NCBI RefSeq assembly: GCF_009759685.1
Contig: NZ_CP046654.1
Location: 868,001 to 932,000, forward strand
Length of the DNA: 64,000 bases
DNA from: Acinetobacter baumannii
GTDB taxonomy: Bacteria > Pseudomonadota > Gammaproteobacteria > Pseudomonadales > Moraxellaceae
Direction of reading: 5' to 3'
In this document: in pieces, positions 10,177-19,738 of the stretch
Position numbering within the stretch: the first letter of the stretch is position 1
Layout of the letters: every line of letters begins with the position of its first letter
The notes under the pieces: generated by a model
What the model was told of the DNA's origin: nothing
Seen by the model: the letters and a program-made list of their open reading frames with translations, nothing else
The model's database searches: none
Position numbers and translations under genes: made by a program

Positions 10177-10545
10177 TTATAGAACTTCAGGAGCCAATGA
10201 AATGATTTTCATGAACTGTTCAGTACGAAGTTCACGAGTCACTGGTCCGAAGATACGAGTCGCAATCGGAGCTTTGTTGTTGTTCAAAATAACTGCAGCG
10301 TTATCATCAAAACGGATCACAGAACCATCTGGACGACGAATGCCGAACTTAGTACGAACTACAACTGCATTCATCACGTCACCTTTTTTAACACGTGCGC
10401 GTGGAATAGCTTCTTTTACAGTAACTTTAATAATGTCGCCAACAGAAGCATAACGACGATGTGAACCACCAAGTACTTTAATACATTGTACGCGGCGAGC
10501 ACCACTGTTGTCTGCTACGTCGAGCATAGTTTCGGTTTGAATCAT
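10177..10545 (-). CDS. rplN: 50S ribosomal protein L14
   Basis: A 122-residue L14, identical in length to the wider family (E. coli 123). The start at 10545 gives [19 protein letters not shown], the invariant N-terminus; an in-frame extension upstream is untranslated leader. The L14 signature is present in the [19 protein letters not shown] stretch. The ribosome binding site GGAG lies about 9 nt upstream. It is the first gene of the spc operon, separated from rpsQ by 92 bp that hold a long hairpin. Confidence 0.97.
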
Positions 10546-10565
10546 TGCCCTACTCCAAAACCGAG

Positions 10566-10621
10566 CATCACCGGTCACAATTTCGAAAGGCTCAAAGAGT
10601 ACTCGAAATTGACCGATGATG
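10566..10621 (-). promoter_or_regulatory. long hairpin at the S10/spc operon junction
   Basis: In the rpsQ-rplN gap the minus strand forms a stem of about 19 bp with one G-U pair and a 2-nt bulge. The 5' arm is CATCATCGGTC + AATTTCGA and the 3' arm TCGAAATT + GTGACCGGTGATG, with a loop of about 16 nt. No T-run follows. It could be an RNase processing site, a translational control element or an attenuator; none is shown by sequence alone. A weak promoter-like pair TTGCAT (17 bp) TACTCT overlaps the 5' arm. Confidence 0.65.
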
Positions 10622-10637
10622 CAACAAGAACGTCGAA

Positions 10638-10895
10638 TTACTCAGCAGCTGCTTCAACTACTTCCACTAAAGTCCAAGCTTTAGTTTTAGAAATTGGGCG
10701 GCTTTCTTTAATGGTTACAACATCGCCAATTTTAGCAACGTTGTTCTCATCATGAGCGTGTAACTTAGTTGAACGGCGAATTGATTTGCCATACAACGGG
10801 TGTTGAACGCGGCGTTCGATAAGGACAACAATAGATTTGTCCATTTTGTCGCTTACTACTTTGCCGGTTAACGTGCGGACTGTTTTTTCACTCAT
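10638..10895 (-). CDS. rpsQ: 30S ribosomal protein S17
   Basis: An 85-residue S17 (E. coli 84) with the OB-fold core [29 protein letters not shown] and the signature [18 protein letters not shown]. It binds the 5' domain of 16S rRNA. Its start overlaps the rpmC stop by 4 bp (ATGA), which implies translational coupling. It is the last gene of the S10 group. Confidence 0.98.
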
Positions 10896-11089
10896 TGTCC
10901 GTTCCCCTGTTTTTCGGTAAGGAGTGTCTTAATACGAGCAATTGTCTTACGAGCAACTTGCACTTCGTGCGATTTACCCAACTGACCAGTTGCTTTCGCC
11001 ATACGAAGACGGAATTGGTTAAGCTGTTGCTCATCAAGCAAAGCTTTCAACTCTTCTACCGATTTTTCACGTAGATCTTTAGTTTTCAT
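10892..11089 (-). CDS. rpmC: 50S ribosomal protein L29
   Basis: A 65-residue L29 (E. coli 63): [21 protein letters not shown] then the two-helix core [19 protein letters not shown]. It sits at the peptide exit tunnel next to L23. It overlaps rplP by 1 bp (TAATG) and rpsQ by 4 bp. Confidence 0.97.
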
Positions 11090-11502
11090 TACATTACCGT
11101 CCGAGTCACGATAGTGGTTTTAAACGGAAGTTTAGCAGCAGCTAAAGCAAAAGCTTCACGTGCCAAGTCTTCGTTCACACCTTCAATTTCGTACAGGATC
11201 TTACCTGGTTTGATCTCACAAACCCAATATTCCACGTTACCTTTACCGTTACCCATACGAACTTCTAAAGGTTTTTCGGTAATTGGTTTGTCCGGGAATA
11301 CGCGAATGAAGATTTTACCACCACGTTTAATACGACGGCTAATGGTACGACGTGCAGCTTCAATCTGACGTGCAGTCATACGACCACGCTCAGTTGCTTT
11401 AATTGCAATCGAACCAAATGATACTGTACTACCACGATGTGCTAGACCAGTGTTACGGCCTTTGTGCACTTTACGGAATTTGGTACGTTTAGGTTGCAAC
11501 AT
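11089..11502 (-). CDS. rplP: 50S ribosomal protein L16
   Basis: A 137-residue L16 (E. coli 136). It starts [20 protein letters not shown] and contains [19 protein letters not shown], the region that includes the hydroxylated arginine in E. coli. It contacts A-site tRNA and organises the peptidyl transferase centre. It lies 3 bp downstream of rpsC. Confidence 0.98.
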
Positions 11503-11505
11503 GGA

Positions 11506-12258
11506 TTATTCTCCCTTGTCAGCAGCACGGTCACCGCGACGACCACGACGCTCTTGACCTTCACCACGACCACGACCGCGTTTAGCTGGACGTTCTTCAG
11601 CAGGAGCAGGGTTCATGACTTGTTTCATGCCACCTAAAATCTCACCACGGAAAATCCAAACTTTAACACCAATCGTACCGTAAGTAGTTTCAGCACGCAT
11701 AGTTGCATAGTCGATGTCCGCACGAAGAGTGTGCAAAGGTACACGACCTTCACGATACCATTCTGTACGAGCGATCTCTGCACCACCTAAACGGCCAGAA
11801 ACTTCAACTTTGATACCTTTAGCACCAGCACGCATAGTGTTTTGAACCGCACGCTTCATAGCACGACGGAACATTACACGTTTTTCTAATTGAGAAGCGA
11901 TTGCTTCAGCAACTAAACGCGCGTCCAAGTCTGGGCGATCAATTTCGTTGATGCTTACTTGCGCTGGAACACCCATGATGTTGGTAAGTTCGCGCTGTAA
12001 TTTTTCAATGTCTTCGCCTTTTTTACCGATTACGATACCAGGACGAGCTGTGCTAATTGTTACTTTAGCAGCACCTGATGGACGTTCGATAAGAATATTG
12101 CTAACCATCGCATTCTTAAGTTTTTTAGTTAAAAACTCACGAACTTGAAGATCTTTAAGCAAGTATTCAGCGTATTGTTTCGGATTCGCATACCAGTTAG
12201 CGTTATGACGTTTCACAACACCTAGGCGGATACCGATTGGATGAACCTTCTGACCCAT
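11506..12258 (-). CDS. rpsC: 30S ribosomal protein S3
   Basis: A 250-residue S3, about 17 residues longer than E. coli (233). The N-terminal KH domain ([21 protein letters not shown]) and C-terminal S3 domain ([30 protein letters not shown]) are complete. The extra length is a low-complexity Arg/Gly/Glu-rich tail after about residue 218 ([20 protein letters not shown]), typical of several gammaproteobacteria. S3 helps form the mRNA entry helicase site. Confidence 0.98.
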
Positions 12259-12259
12259 A

Positions 12260-12589
12260 TCAAACCCCTACCTTAACGGTGATGTGACAAGTACGCTTAG
12301 TAATACGATCTGCACGGCCTTTAGCACGTGGCATAATACGTTTAAGGCTCATGCCTTCGTCAACGTAAATCGTAGAAACTTTAAGGTCGTCAACATCTAA
12401 ACTGTTATTGTGTTCAGCGTTTGCAATTGCAGATTCCAATGCTTTTTTAACTAAAACTGCAGCTTTTTTGTTGCTGAAGTTCAAGATGTTTAAAGCATGT
12501 GCAACAGACTTGCCACGGATTAAGTCCGCAACCAAACGTGCTTTTTGTGCCGAGATAGCGGCACCGCGTAATTTAGCAGTTACTTCCAT
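12260..12589 (-). CDS. rplV: 50S ribosomal protein L22
   Basis: A 109-residue L22 (E. coli 110). Two adjacent ATG codons occur (12592 and 12589); the second has a 7-nt gap to the AGG ribosome binding site, the first only 4, so the second is preferred ([16 protein letters not shown]). The exit-tunnel hairpin segment [24 protein letters not shown] is intact, without the deletions linked to macrolide resistance in other bacteria. It is 1 bp from rpsC. Confidence 0.97.
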
Positions 12590-12600
12590 CATGACACCTA

Positions 12601-12876
12601 TTAACGTTTAGACTTCTTGTCAACACCGTGACCACGATAGGTACGAGTTGGCGCGAATTCACCGAGTTTATGACCAACCATATGCTCAGTAACAATTACT
12701 GGAACGTGGTTACGGCCATTGTGAACAGAAATTGTTAAACCAACAAAGTCTGGAAGGATCATCGAACGACGAGACCAAGTTTTGATCGGCTTGCGAGAGT
12801 TACTAGCAACAGCCGCTTCAACCTTAGCGAACAAGTGCGCATCGACGAATGGGCCTTTTTTCAGAGAACGAGGCAT
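12601..12876 (-). CDS. rpsS: 30S ribosomal protein S19
   Basis: A 91-residue S19 (E. coli 92): [20 protein letters not shown] and the signature [26 protein letters not shown]. It pairs with S13 in the head of the small subunit. It lies between rplB (13 bp) and rplV (11 bp). Confidence 0.98.
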
Positions 12877-12889
12877 TAGTCAGATTCCT

Positions 12890-13714
12890 TTACTTGACGC
12901 GACGGTCGCGAATAATCATCTTAGTCGTACGCTTGTTGGTACGTGTCTTGTACCCTTTAGCTTTTTGACCCCATGGGCTTACAGGTTGAATACCTTTGTT
13001 ACGCCCTTCACCACCACCGTGTGGGTGATCAATCGGGTTCATCGCCATACCACGTACGGTAGGACGAACACCACGCCAGCGTGCAGCACCAGCTTTACCT
13101 AATGAGCGAAGGTTGTTTTCTTGGTTAGAAACTTCACCAATTACAGCGCGGCATTCAACGTGTACTTTACGCATTTCGCCTGAACGAAGACGAATGATTG
13201 CGTAAGAACCATCACGACCCAACAATTGAACAGAAGCACCAGCAGAACGTGCTAATTGAGCACCTTTACCGATTTTAAGTTCAACGTTATGAAGTGTAGA
13301 ACCGATTGGCATGTTACGAAGTGGTAAACAGTTACCTGGACGAATTGGAGCATCGTTACCAGATTGTACTTTATCACCAGCACGTAAGCCTTTAGGCGCA
13401 ATGATATAACGACGCTCACCGTCAGCATATTTCAATAATGCAATATGCGCTGTACGGCTTGGATCGTATTCAATACGTTCTACAACAGCAGGTACGCCAT
13501 CTTTGTTACGTTTGAAGTCAACGATACGGTAATGTTGCTTATGACCACCACCAACGTGACGAGTAGTAATGTGACCGTTGTTATTACGACCACCAGTACG
13601 TTTTTTTGCTTCTACCAACGGTGCATAAGGCGCGCCTTTGTGAAGATGGTCATGAACCACTTTCTCTACAAAGCGACGTCCTGGAGACGTTGGCTTACAT
13701 TTTTGAATCGGCAT
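12890..13714 (-). CDS. rplB: 50S ribosomal protein L2
   Basis: A 274-residue L2 (E. coli 273). It starts [16 protein letters not shown]. The RNA-binding OB and SH3-like domains are followed by the C-terminal peptidyl-transferase signature [19 protein letters not shown], including the conserved His of the HPHGGG loop. L2 is needed for subunit association and peptide-bond formation. It is in the S10 operon between rplW and rpsS. Confidence 0.98.
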   Translation of the reverse strand: MPIQKCKPTSPGRRFVEKVVHDHLHKGAPYAPLVEAKKRTGGRNNNGHITTRHVGGGHKQHYRIVDFKRNKDGVPAVVERIEYDPSRTAHIALLKYADGERRYIIAPKGLRAGDKVQSGNDAPIRPGNCLPLRNMPIGSTLHNVELKIGKGAQLARSAGASVQLLGRDGSYAIIRLRSGEMRKVHVECRAVIGEVSNQENNLRSLGKAGAARWRGVRPTVRGMAMNPIDHPHGGGEGRNKGIQPVSPWGQKAKGYKTRTNKRTTKMIIRDRRVK

Positions 13715-13725
13715 AATTTTCGTCC

Positions 13726-14046
13726 TTATTCCGCTGCGCTTTCAGCGGTATCGCCCAAGTCAGCCATTTCAACATCTTGGCCGGCTTTCAGGGTGACGTA
13801 TGCTTTTTTAACATCAGAACGACGTCCTAATGTACGACCAAAGCGCTTAGTCTTACCTTTAGTAATAGTTGTGTTAACTTTAACAACTTCTACACCAAAA
13901 AGTTTTTCAACTGCTTTTTTGATTTCAAGTTTAGTAGCGTTGATATCTACTTTAAATACTTGAACACCAGCAGTATCACCTAAAACTTGTGCCTTTTCTG
14001 AGAAGACTGGTCCTTTTAGGACTTGATAGATACGTTCGTTGTTCAT
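13726..14046 (-). CDS. rplW: 50S ribosomal protein L23
   Basis: A 106-residue L23 (E. coli 100) with a short acidic C-terminal tail (DTAESAAE). Core segments [12 protein letters not shown] and [24 protein letters not shown] are typical. L23 is the docking site for trigger factor and SRP at the tunnel exit. Its start overlaps the end of rplD by 4 bp, indicating translational coupling. Confidence 0.98.
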
Positions 14047-14645
14047 CCGAGTTCTACCTCAATTTTCTTAGCAGCAGCTACAGACATCACAACTTTATCA
14101 AACGCGATCAAGCTTACAGGATCGATTGCAGTTGCATCTACCACATCAACGTGTGGAAGGTTGCGCGCTGCAAGATATAAGTTCTCATCTACAGCATCTG
14201 TAACGATCAAAGCACGAGCTGCATTTAAATCGTTAAGTTTTGCAAGCAATTCTTTAGTTTTTGGAGCAGCAACAGCGAACTCTTCAACTAAAACAAGGCG
14301 ATCTTGGCGAACAAGTTCAGCTAAGATACATTGCATTGCACCGCGATACATTTTACGGTTTACTTTTTGAGACCAATCTTGTGGACGAGCAGCAAAAGTT
14401 TTACCACCACCAACCCAGATTGGGCTACGAATAGAACCCGCACGAGCGCGACCAGTACCTTTTTGACGGAATGGTTTTTTACCACCGCCAGAAACGTCTG
14501 CACGTGATTTGTGAGCACGAGTACCTTGACGACCACCTGCTAAGTAAGCAGTAACAACTTGGTGTACAAGAGCTTCGTTAAATTCACGTCCGAAAGCTAC
14601 TTCAGACAATTCAACAGCAGAGCCGGAAACAGTTTTTAAATTCAC
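14043..14645 (-). CDS. rplD: 50S ribosomal protein L4
   Basis: A 200-residue L4 (E. coli 201). The extended tunnel loop [30 protein letters not shown] is present. In E. coli, L4 also represses its own S10 operon by acting on the leader mRNA; the leader upstream of rpsJ here has several hairpins that could play this role. It lies between rplC (11 bp) and rplW (overlap). Confidence 0.98.
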
Positions 14646-14656
14646 GGTATTTCCCC

Positions 14657-15295
14657 TCAGGCCTTGATGGTAGGACGTACGATAACGTCACCGCCAGTTG
14701 CACCAGGAATTGCACCCTTAACAACCAAAACTGAACGTTCAGTGTCAACAGATACGATTTCAAGACCTTGTACTGTTACGCGTTCATCACCTAAGTGACC
14801 AGCCATTTTTTTGCCTTTGAACACGCGTCCAGGAGTTTGGTTTTGACCTGTAGAACCTAAAACACGGTGAGAAACAGAGTTACCGTGAGTAGCATCTTGG
14901 GTACGGAAATTCCAACGTTTAACACCACCTTGGAAACCTTTACCTTTTGATTGACCAGTTACGTCAACAATTTGACCAACTGTGAACAAATCAACGCCAA
15001 TAGTACCGCCAACTTCACGGCCTTCAAGCTCAGCTTCAGTAACACGAAACTCTTTAACTAAACGACCAGCAGCAACACCCGCTTTAGCGAAGTGACCTTT
15101 TTGAGCGTTAGTTACGCGAGACTCGCGACGTTCACCAGTAGTTACTTGAACAGCTTGATAACCATCAGTTTCAAGTGTTTTGATTTGCGTAATGCGGTTT
15201 GGATCGACTTCGATGACTGTAACAGGTACAGAAACACCAGCATCTGTAAAGATGCGAGTCATACCACATTTGCGACCGACTAAACCAATAGCCAT
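14657..15295 (-). CDS. rplC: 50S ribosomal protein L3
   Basis: A 212-residue L3 (E. coli 209). Two in-frame ATG codons compete, at 15301 and 15295. The AGAGG ribosome binding site is 9 nt from the ATG at 15295 and only 3 nt from the other, so [14 protein letters not shown] is chosen. The signature [13 protein letters not shown] is present, and the glutamine methylated in E. coli (in the [18 protein letters not shown] loop) is kept. It is the second gene of the S10 operon. Confidence 0.97.
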
Positions 15296-15352
15296 GTGCA
15301 TAAACCTCTAAAAAAGCGGCCTAATTAACTAATCGTTAATTAACCGAAAGCC

Positions 15353-15664
15353 TTAACCCAAAGCGATCTGAACATCAACACCAGCTGCAAGATCTAACTT
15401 CATCAATGCATCAACAGTTTTATCTGTAGGTTGAACGATGTCGATCAAACGTTTGTAGGTGCGGATTTCGTACTGGTCACGCGCATCTTTGTTAACGTGC
15501 GGTGAAGTAAGAACGTTGAAGCGTTCGATGCGAGTAGGCATCGGAATTGGACCACACACTTGTGCGCCGGTACGCTTAGCGGTTTCTACGATCTCTTGAG
15601 CAGATTGATCAATCAGACGATGATCAAAAGACTTAAGACGGATACGAATTCTCTGGTTAGACAT
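15353..15664 (-). CDS. rpsJ: 30S ribosomal protein S10 (NusE)
   Basis: A 103-residue S10, exactly the E. coli length, starting [20 protein letters not shown]; an open frame upstream is leader. GGAG lies about 9 nt before the ATG. It is both a small-subunit head protein and the NusE factor for antitermination. It is the first gene of the cluster. Unlike Pseudomonas, no tuf or fusA gene lies upstream; the next gene is a glutamine amidotransferase. Confidence 0.98.
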
Positions 15665-15699
15665 ACCAGTAAACTCCAAGCCAAATATATAAAGAATCA

Positions 15700-15825
15700 C
15701 CTTTGACGCATCTCACCTATCTGGTAAGTGTCAAAGGCAGTGATAATCACCAAGGTCGTGATCGATGCCACGACTGTAATGCACATTTACTACTTTCTTC
15801 GCAGTAAATGCCCTCTTCTTGAGGG
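15700..15825 (-). promoter_or_regulatory. structured S10-operon leader RNA
   Basis: Between the predicted start site (near 15825) and rpsJ, about 160 nt of leader holds successive hairpins on the minus strand. They are CCCTC/GAGGG (15811-15825), CATTTACT/AGTAAATG (15784-15810), GTCGTG/CACGAC (15755-15774) and an 8-bp stem CCTTTGAC/GTCAAAGG with an inner CTTACC/GGTGAG stem (15700-15737). The E. coli S10 leader has similar length and is the L4 autoregulation site; the same role here is inferred from position. Confidence 0.65.
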
Positions 15826-15831
15826 TCGCTC

Positions 15832-15860
15832 ATTATAACGATTGTTTAAGTCTTATGCAA
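15832..15860 (-). promoter_or_regulatory. S10 operon promoter
   Basis: Near-consensus sigma-70 promoter on the minus strand: -35 TTGCAT (15855-15860), 17-bp spacer, -10 TATAAT (15832-15837). It is followed by a structured leader and the whole ribosomal cluster. Confidence 0.85.
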
Positions 15861-15915
15861 TTCTCTTTTTCTATTTTCTGCTCAATTCATCCTTTTTCTC
15901 ATCAACTCTATATTT

Positions 15916-16644
15916 TTATTGATTGACCACGAACTCTATTGCCCTGTTTAAAAGTTGATTGCCTTGTTCAAACTTTTGGATGTCGCAATGATGTAGTTCA
16001 TCTAAAGATTGAACATACTCACCTTTAAAAATAGAAAGCTCTTGTTCGTTCTCTAAAAGAAGATTTAATACCTTGGGTGTCATTTCTGGATGAAATTGAA
16101 AACCAAGAACATTTGAACCAATTTGGTACATCTGGTTACGACAAACTGAGTTCTCTGCTAAATGAATCGCACCTTTAGGAATCTCAAAAGTTTCACTATG
16201 CCACTGCATTACATTTATTTTTTCTGGTAATAAAAAGCTTTCTTTAGGTAAATTCGGCACCCTTTGTACGGTCGACCATCCCAATTCTTGATAACGGTTT
16301 CTACTAACGGCCGCTCCTAGTGCATTGGCAATAAGTTGCCCTCCGAGACAAAGTCCTATCGCAGGCTTTCCCGCCGCCAAATAACGACGTATCCATCTTT
16401 TTTCTATTTTTAACCATGGATAATTTGCCTCATCATTTACACTCATGGTTCCCCCCATAATAAGTAGCAAATCCACATCTTCAATGTGTGGCAATGCTTC
16501 TATTTCCAAAGGGAGATCAACTGGAAGTGCAAAAAACTCTGTAGCTGTTATCGTTGCATGGTGTGCTTTTAAGAATGAATAGCAGCTTCCAAAACCTTCG
16601 CCAGCAATATGTTGAAAATAGTGAACACGTAAATGCGACTTCAT
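15916..16644 (-). CDS. class I glutamine amidotransferase
   Basis: A 242-residue protein of the GuaA-like class I amidotransferase family (stand-alone form). The nucleophile Cys99 lies in the elbow GLCLGGQL, and the His185/Glu187 pair in FQFHPEM; these complete the catalytic triad. The oxyanion strand LLIMGGTMSVND is also present. ATG at 16644 is chosen because homologues start at this MKSHLRVHYFQHIAGEG segment; the frame runs on to a TTG at 16701 without a ribosome binding site. The ammonia acceptor is unknown. It lies upstream of the S10 promoter in the same direction and is divergent from metC by 167 bp. Confidence 0.88.
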   Translation of the reverse strand: MKSHLRVHYFQHIAGEGFGSCYSFLKAHHATITATEFFALPVDLPLEIEALPHIEDVDLLLIMGGTMSVNDEANYPWLKIEKRWIRRYLAAGKPAIGLCLGGQLIANALGAAVSRNRYQELGWSTVQRVPNLPKESFLLPEKINVMQWHSETFEIPKGAIHLAENSVCRNQMYQIGSNVLGFQFHPEMTPKVLNLLLENEQELSIFKGEYVQSLDELHHCDIQKFEQGNQLLNRAIEFVVNQ

Positions 16645-16811
16645 GCGCTTAAACCTATTGTTGTTAGAATGTTGGTTTGATCTTTGCAAAAATAAAGCCA
16701 AGTTTTAGTGAATGTTACACTAGTAACGAAACATCTTAGAAATAATCAAAAATCTAGCAGTTAAGTAAGTTTTCTCTTAATCTAATCTCATTATGTAAAG
16801 TATAGCGCCTC

Positions 16812-18002
16812 ATGAAAAAGCATAACAATTTCCAAACCCAACTCATTCATGCACCACGAAAAGCACCTCAATTTATTGAAACCGTGCAACCTCCCTTATT
16901 TCGTGCATCAACTATTATTTTTAAATCGACTTCGCACCTTTTTGATCGTCACTGGACCGATCCTTATGACTATAGTTATGGCACCCACGGTACGCCTACG
17001 ACATTTACACTAGGCGACAATATTGCTCAAATTGAGGGTGGTTTATACTGCCTACTTGCTCCAAGCGGATTATCTGCAATTAATCTCGTAAATTCTGCTG
17101 TGTTAGCAACAGGTGACGAAGTTTGGGTGCCAGACAATATATATGGTCCGAATCTGGAACACCTAAACTACTTAAAAGATCAATATGGAATTAATGTTCA
17201 AGTTTATAACCCGATTGATGTCTCAAGTTTCCAGCCTTCTGATAAAACCAAGTTACTATGGTTAGAAGCAGCAGGTTCTGTCACTCTTGAATTTCCAGAT
17301 CTCAAAGCGCTAGTAAAAAAAGCAAAAGCGCATGGCGTTTTAACCGCACTCGATAATACTTGGGGAGCTGGCCTCGCCTTTAATGCTTTTGATTTTTCCG
17401 ATGAACATTTATCAGTAGATTTAACCATTCATGCGCTTACCAAATATCCAAGTGGTGGTGGCGATATTTTAATGGGAAGTGTGGTAACTCGTGATGAGAA
17501 GTTACACCACCGTTTGTTCCGAATGCATGCCATTTTAGGGATTTCGGTATCTGGTGATGATACCGCCCAAATTCAACGCAGTCTTGCGCATATGTCATTA
17601 AGGTATGAGCAACAATCAAATAATGCTAAAACCCTACTGACATGGTTAAAAGAGCAACCTCAGTTTGCACAAGTTCTACATCCAAGCGATAAAGCTGCAC
17701 CTGGTCATCAATACTGGCAAGAAATTTGCTCAACAGGTAGAAGTGCAGGCTTAGTGAGTGTTGTTTTCAAATCTGATTATGATATTTCAGCAGTACGCCG
17801 TTTTTGTGATGCTCTTAAGCTATTCAAACTTGGTTTTAGTTGGGGAGGACCGGTGAGTCTCGTCATGCTTTATGATTTAAAAATGATGAGAAAACTTGAA
17901 AATACACATTTACAACAAGGTTTGTTGGTTCGCTTCTGTATAGGGCTAGAAGATCCACAAGATTTAATTCAAGATATCGAAAATGCTCTGAAACAAATGT
18001 AA
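16812..18002 (+). CDS. metC: cystathionine beta-lyase (PLP-dependent)
   Basis: A 396-residue Cys/Met-metabolism PLP enzyme. The Schiff-base lysine is Lys211 in ALTKYPSGGGDILMG. Other features are the YDYSYGTHGTPT segment, which contacts PLP phosphate across the dimer, and LDNTWGAG with the PLP-ring aspartate. The sequence resembles proteobacterial MetC more than MetB, so it probably cleaves cystathionine to homocysteine, pyruvate and ammonia in methionine synthesis. It is transcribed alone; a HerA-like ATPase gene follows after 43 bp. Confidence 0.87.
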   Translation: MKKHNNFQTQLIHAPRKAPQFIETVQPPLFRASTIIFKSTSHLFDRHWTDPYDYSYGTHGTPTTFTLGDNIAQIEGGLYCLLAPSGLSAINLVNSAVLATGDEVWVPDNIYGPNLEHLNYLKDQYGINVQVYNPIDVSSFQPSDKTKLLWLEAAGSVTLEFPDLKALVKKAKAHGVLTALDNTWGAGLAFNAFDFSDEHLSVDLTIHALTKYPSGGGDILMGSVVTRDEKLHHRLFRMHAILGISVSGDDTAQIQRSLAHMSLRYEQQSNNAKTLLTWLKEQPQFAQVLHPSDKAAPGHQYWQEICSTGRSAGLVSVVFKSDYDISAVRRFCDALKLFKLGFSWGGPVSLVMLYDLKMMRKLENTHLQQGLLVRFCIGLEDPQDLIQDIENALKQM

Positions 18003-18045
18003 AACGACAACATCAATAGTGGCTCACACTAAGGGATAAAAATAT

Positions 18046-19593
18046 ATGGGTACACCGATTGTTATTGCAAAAAATATTAACGACACATCAAAAGAAATTG
18101 TTTTACTTTCCCAATTTGCCAACCGGCACGGCCTGATTGCAGGTGCGACCGGTACAGGTAAAACAGTTACCCTAAAGGTGCTCGCAGAGAGTTTTTCTCG
18201 AATCGGCGTTCCCGTCTTTCTTGCCGACGCAAAAGGTGATGTTTCAAGCCTCGCAAAAGCTGGTGAAGCTTCGGATAAATTTAATGAACGCTTAAAGCTT
18301 TTACAGATCGATAGTGTTCCATTTGCAGCCAATCCAGTTGTTTTCTGGGATTTATTTGGTCAGCAAGGCCACCCTATTCGAACCACTATTTCTGAAATTG
18401 GACCAATTTTATTAGCACGTATACTCAACTTGAATGACACCCAAGAAGGTGTTTTATCTGCCGTATTCCGTATTGCAGACGACCAAGGGTTACTTCTGGT
18501 CGACTTTAAAGATTTAAAAGCCATGATCACTTTTGTAAGTGAACATGCAGCTGAGTTTAAAGCCGAATATGGCAACTTATCTCCAGCCAGCTTAGGCGCT
18601 ATTCAACGTAATCTCCTTGCTCTTGCCGACCAAGGGGGAGAGCAGTTTTTTGGAGAGCCAGCTTTAAATATTCTGGACTTTATACAAACCGACGCAAATG
18701 GGCATGGTTATATCAATATTCTTGCGGCTGACAAGCTCATGAATACACCTAAGCTATATGCTACTTTCCTGTTATGGATGCTTTCAGAATTATTTGAACA
18801 GCTTCCAGAAGTTGGTGATATGGATAAACCTAAACTCGTGTTTTTCTTTGATGAAGCTCACCTGTTATTCGACAACGCCAGTCAAGCTTTACAAGAAAAA
18901 ATTGAACAAGTTGTACGTTTAATTCGTTCTAAAGGTGTGGGAATTTATTTTATTACCCAAAACCCGCTCGACTTACCAGAAAGTGTTTTAGGGCAACTCG
19001 GCAACCGTGTACAACATGCTTTACGTGCCTTTACTCCTAAAGATCAAAAAGCAGTAAAAACAGCAGCAGACACATTCCGCTCTAATCCCGATTTTAAAGT
19101 AGATGAAGCAATTACCGAGCTCGGTGTAGGTGAAGCACTGATTAGTTGTCTAGATGAACAAGGTACACCTCAAATTGTAGAACGTGGTTGGGTTATGCCT
19201 CCTTACTCTTCATTTACGCCTATCACTCCAGAAGAGCGTCAGACCTTAATTTCGCAAAGTATTATTGCCGGGGTTTATGAACAAGCTGTAGATCGTGATA
19301 GTGCCTATGAAATGCTCCAAAATAAAGTGGCTGAACGGGAACAGCAAAAACAAGATGCAGAACTCGCAAAACAGCAAGCGAAAGAACAGGAAACTTTAGC
19401 GAAGCAACAAGCCAAAGAACAAGAGCGTCTAGCACGTGAACAGCAAAAAGAAGAGGAACGTGCGGCGCGTGAAAGAGCTAAACTTACTCAAGATATTGTC
19501 GGAACTTTTGCAAAAAGTGCTGCTCGCAGCTTAGGTGGTAGTACTGGTCAAAAATTAGTACGGGGGCTACTCGGCTCATTATTTGGAAAATAA
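18046..19593 (+). CDS. HerA-like ATPase (DUF853/YjgR family)
   Basis: A 515-residue P-loop ATPase. Walker A is GATGTGKT (residues 33-40) and a Walker B-like [11 protein letters not shown] lies near residue 270, followed by [21 protein letters not shown] (sensor region). This matches the DUF853 branch of HerA/FtsK-like ATPases, whose cellular role is not established. The last about 95 residues are a highly charged coiled coil of Lys/Gln/Glu/Ala repeats (KQQAKEQE), then a Gly/Leu-rich end. A clear terminator follows. No NurA-type nuclease lies beside it, so a HerA-NurA system is not indicated. Confidence 0.87.
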   Translation: MGTPIVIAKNINDTSKEIVLLSQFANRHGLIAGATGTGKTVTLKVLAESFSRIGVPVFLADAKGDVSSLAKAGEASDKFNERLKLLQIDSVPFAANPVVFWDLFGQQGHPIRTTISEIGPILLARILNLNDTQEGVLSAVFRIADDQGLLLVDFKDLKAMITFVSEHAAEFKAEYGNLSPASLGAIQRNLLALADQGGEQFFGEPALNILDFIQTDANGHGYINILAADKLMNTPKLYATFLLWMLSELFEQLPEVGDMDKPKLVFFFDEAHLLFDNASQALQEKIEQVVRLIRSKGVGIYFITQNPLDLPESVLGQLGNRVQHALRAFTPKDQKAVKTAADTFRSNPDFKVDEAITELGVGEALISCLDEQGTPQIVERGWVMPPYSSFTPITPEERQTLISQSIIAGVYEQAVDRDSAYEMLQNKVAEREQQKQDAELAKQQAKEQETLAKQQAKEQERLAREQQKEEERAARERAKLTQDIVGTFAKSAARSLGGSTGQKLVRGLLGSLFGK

Positions 19594-19617
19594 AATTTAT
19601 TTTTAAATCAGCATATT

Positions 19618-19650
19618 AATTTAAGGGATTTTATATCCCTTAAATTTTTT
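19618..19650 (+). terminator. terminator after the HerA-like gene
   Basis: A 12-bp stem (AATTTAAGGGAT / ATCCCTTAAATT) with a 5-nt loop is followed by TTTT, 24 bp after the stop codon. Confidence 0.8.
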
Positions 19651-19671
19651 AAGGTTTTTATTAAAAAGCTA

Positions 19672-19700
19672 TTGCTACAACTATTTTAAAGATGTATTTT
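19672..19700 (+). promoter_or_regulatory. promoter of the NO-response globin gene
   Basis: TTGCTA (19672-19677), a 17-bp spacer and TATTTT (19695-19700), ending 38 bp before the globin ATG. The -10 lies inside the NsrR-type palindrome, so repressor binding would block it. Confidence 0.6.
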
Positions 19701-19711
19701 AAATACATCTT
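19689..19711. promoter_or_regulatory. NsrR operator (perfect 11-1-11 inverted repeat)
   Basis: Two AAGATGTATTT arms in perfect inverted orientation around a single T. This fits the NsrR consensus known from Enterobacteriaceae (AAGATGCATTT-type half-sites, 1-nt spacing). It overlaps the globin -10 and the regulator gene lies just downstream, so NO-relieved repression by the local NsrR is strongly implied. Confidence 0.9.
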
Positions 19712-19738
19712 ATATAGCCAGATAATTAAGGTCTAGCC

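Noticed and set aside
18046..19593. HerA-NurA defence or repair system
   Set aside because: No nuclease, methyltransferase or other defence gene adjacent; neighbours are metC and the globin.
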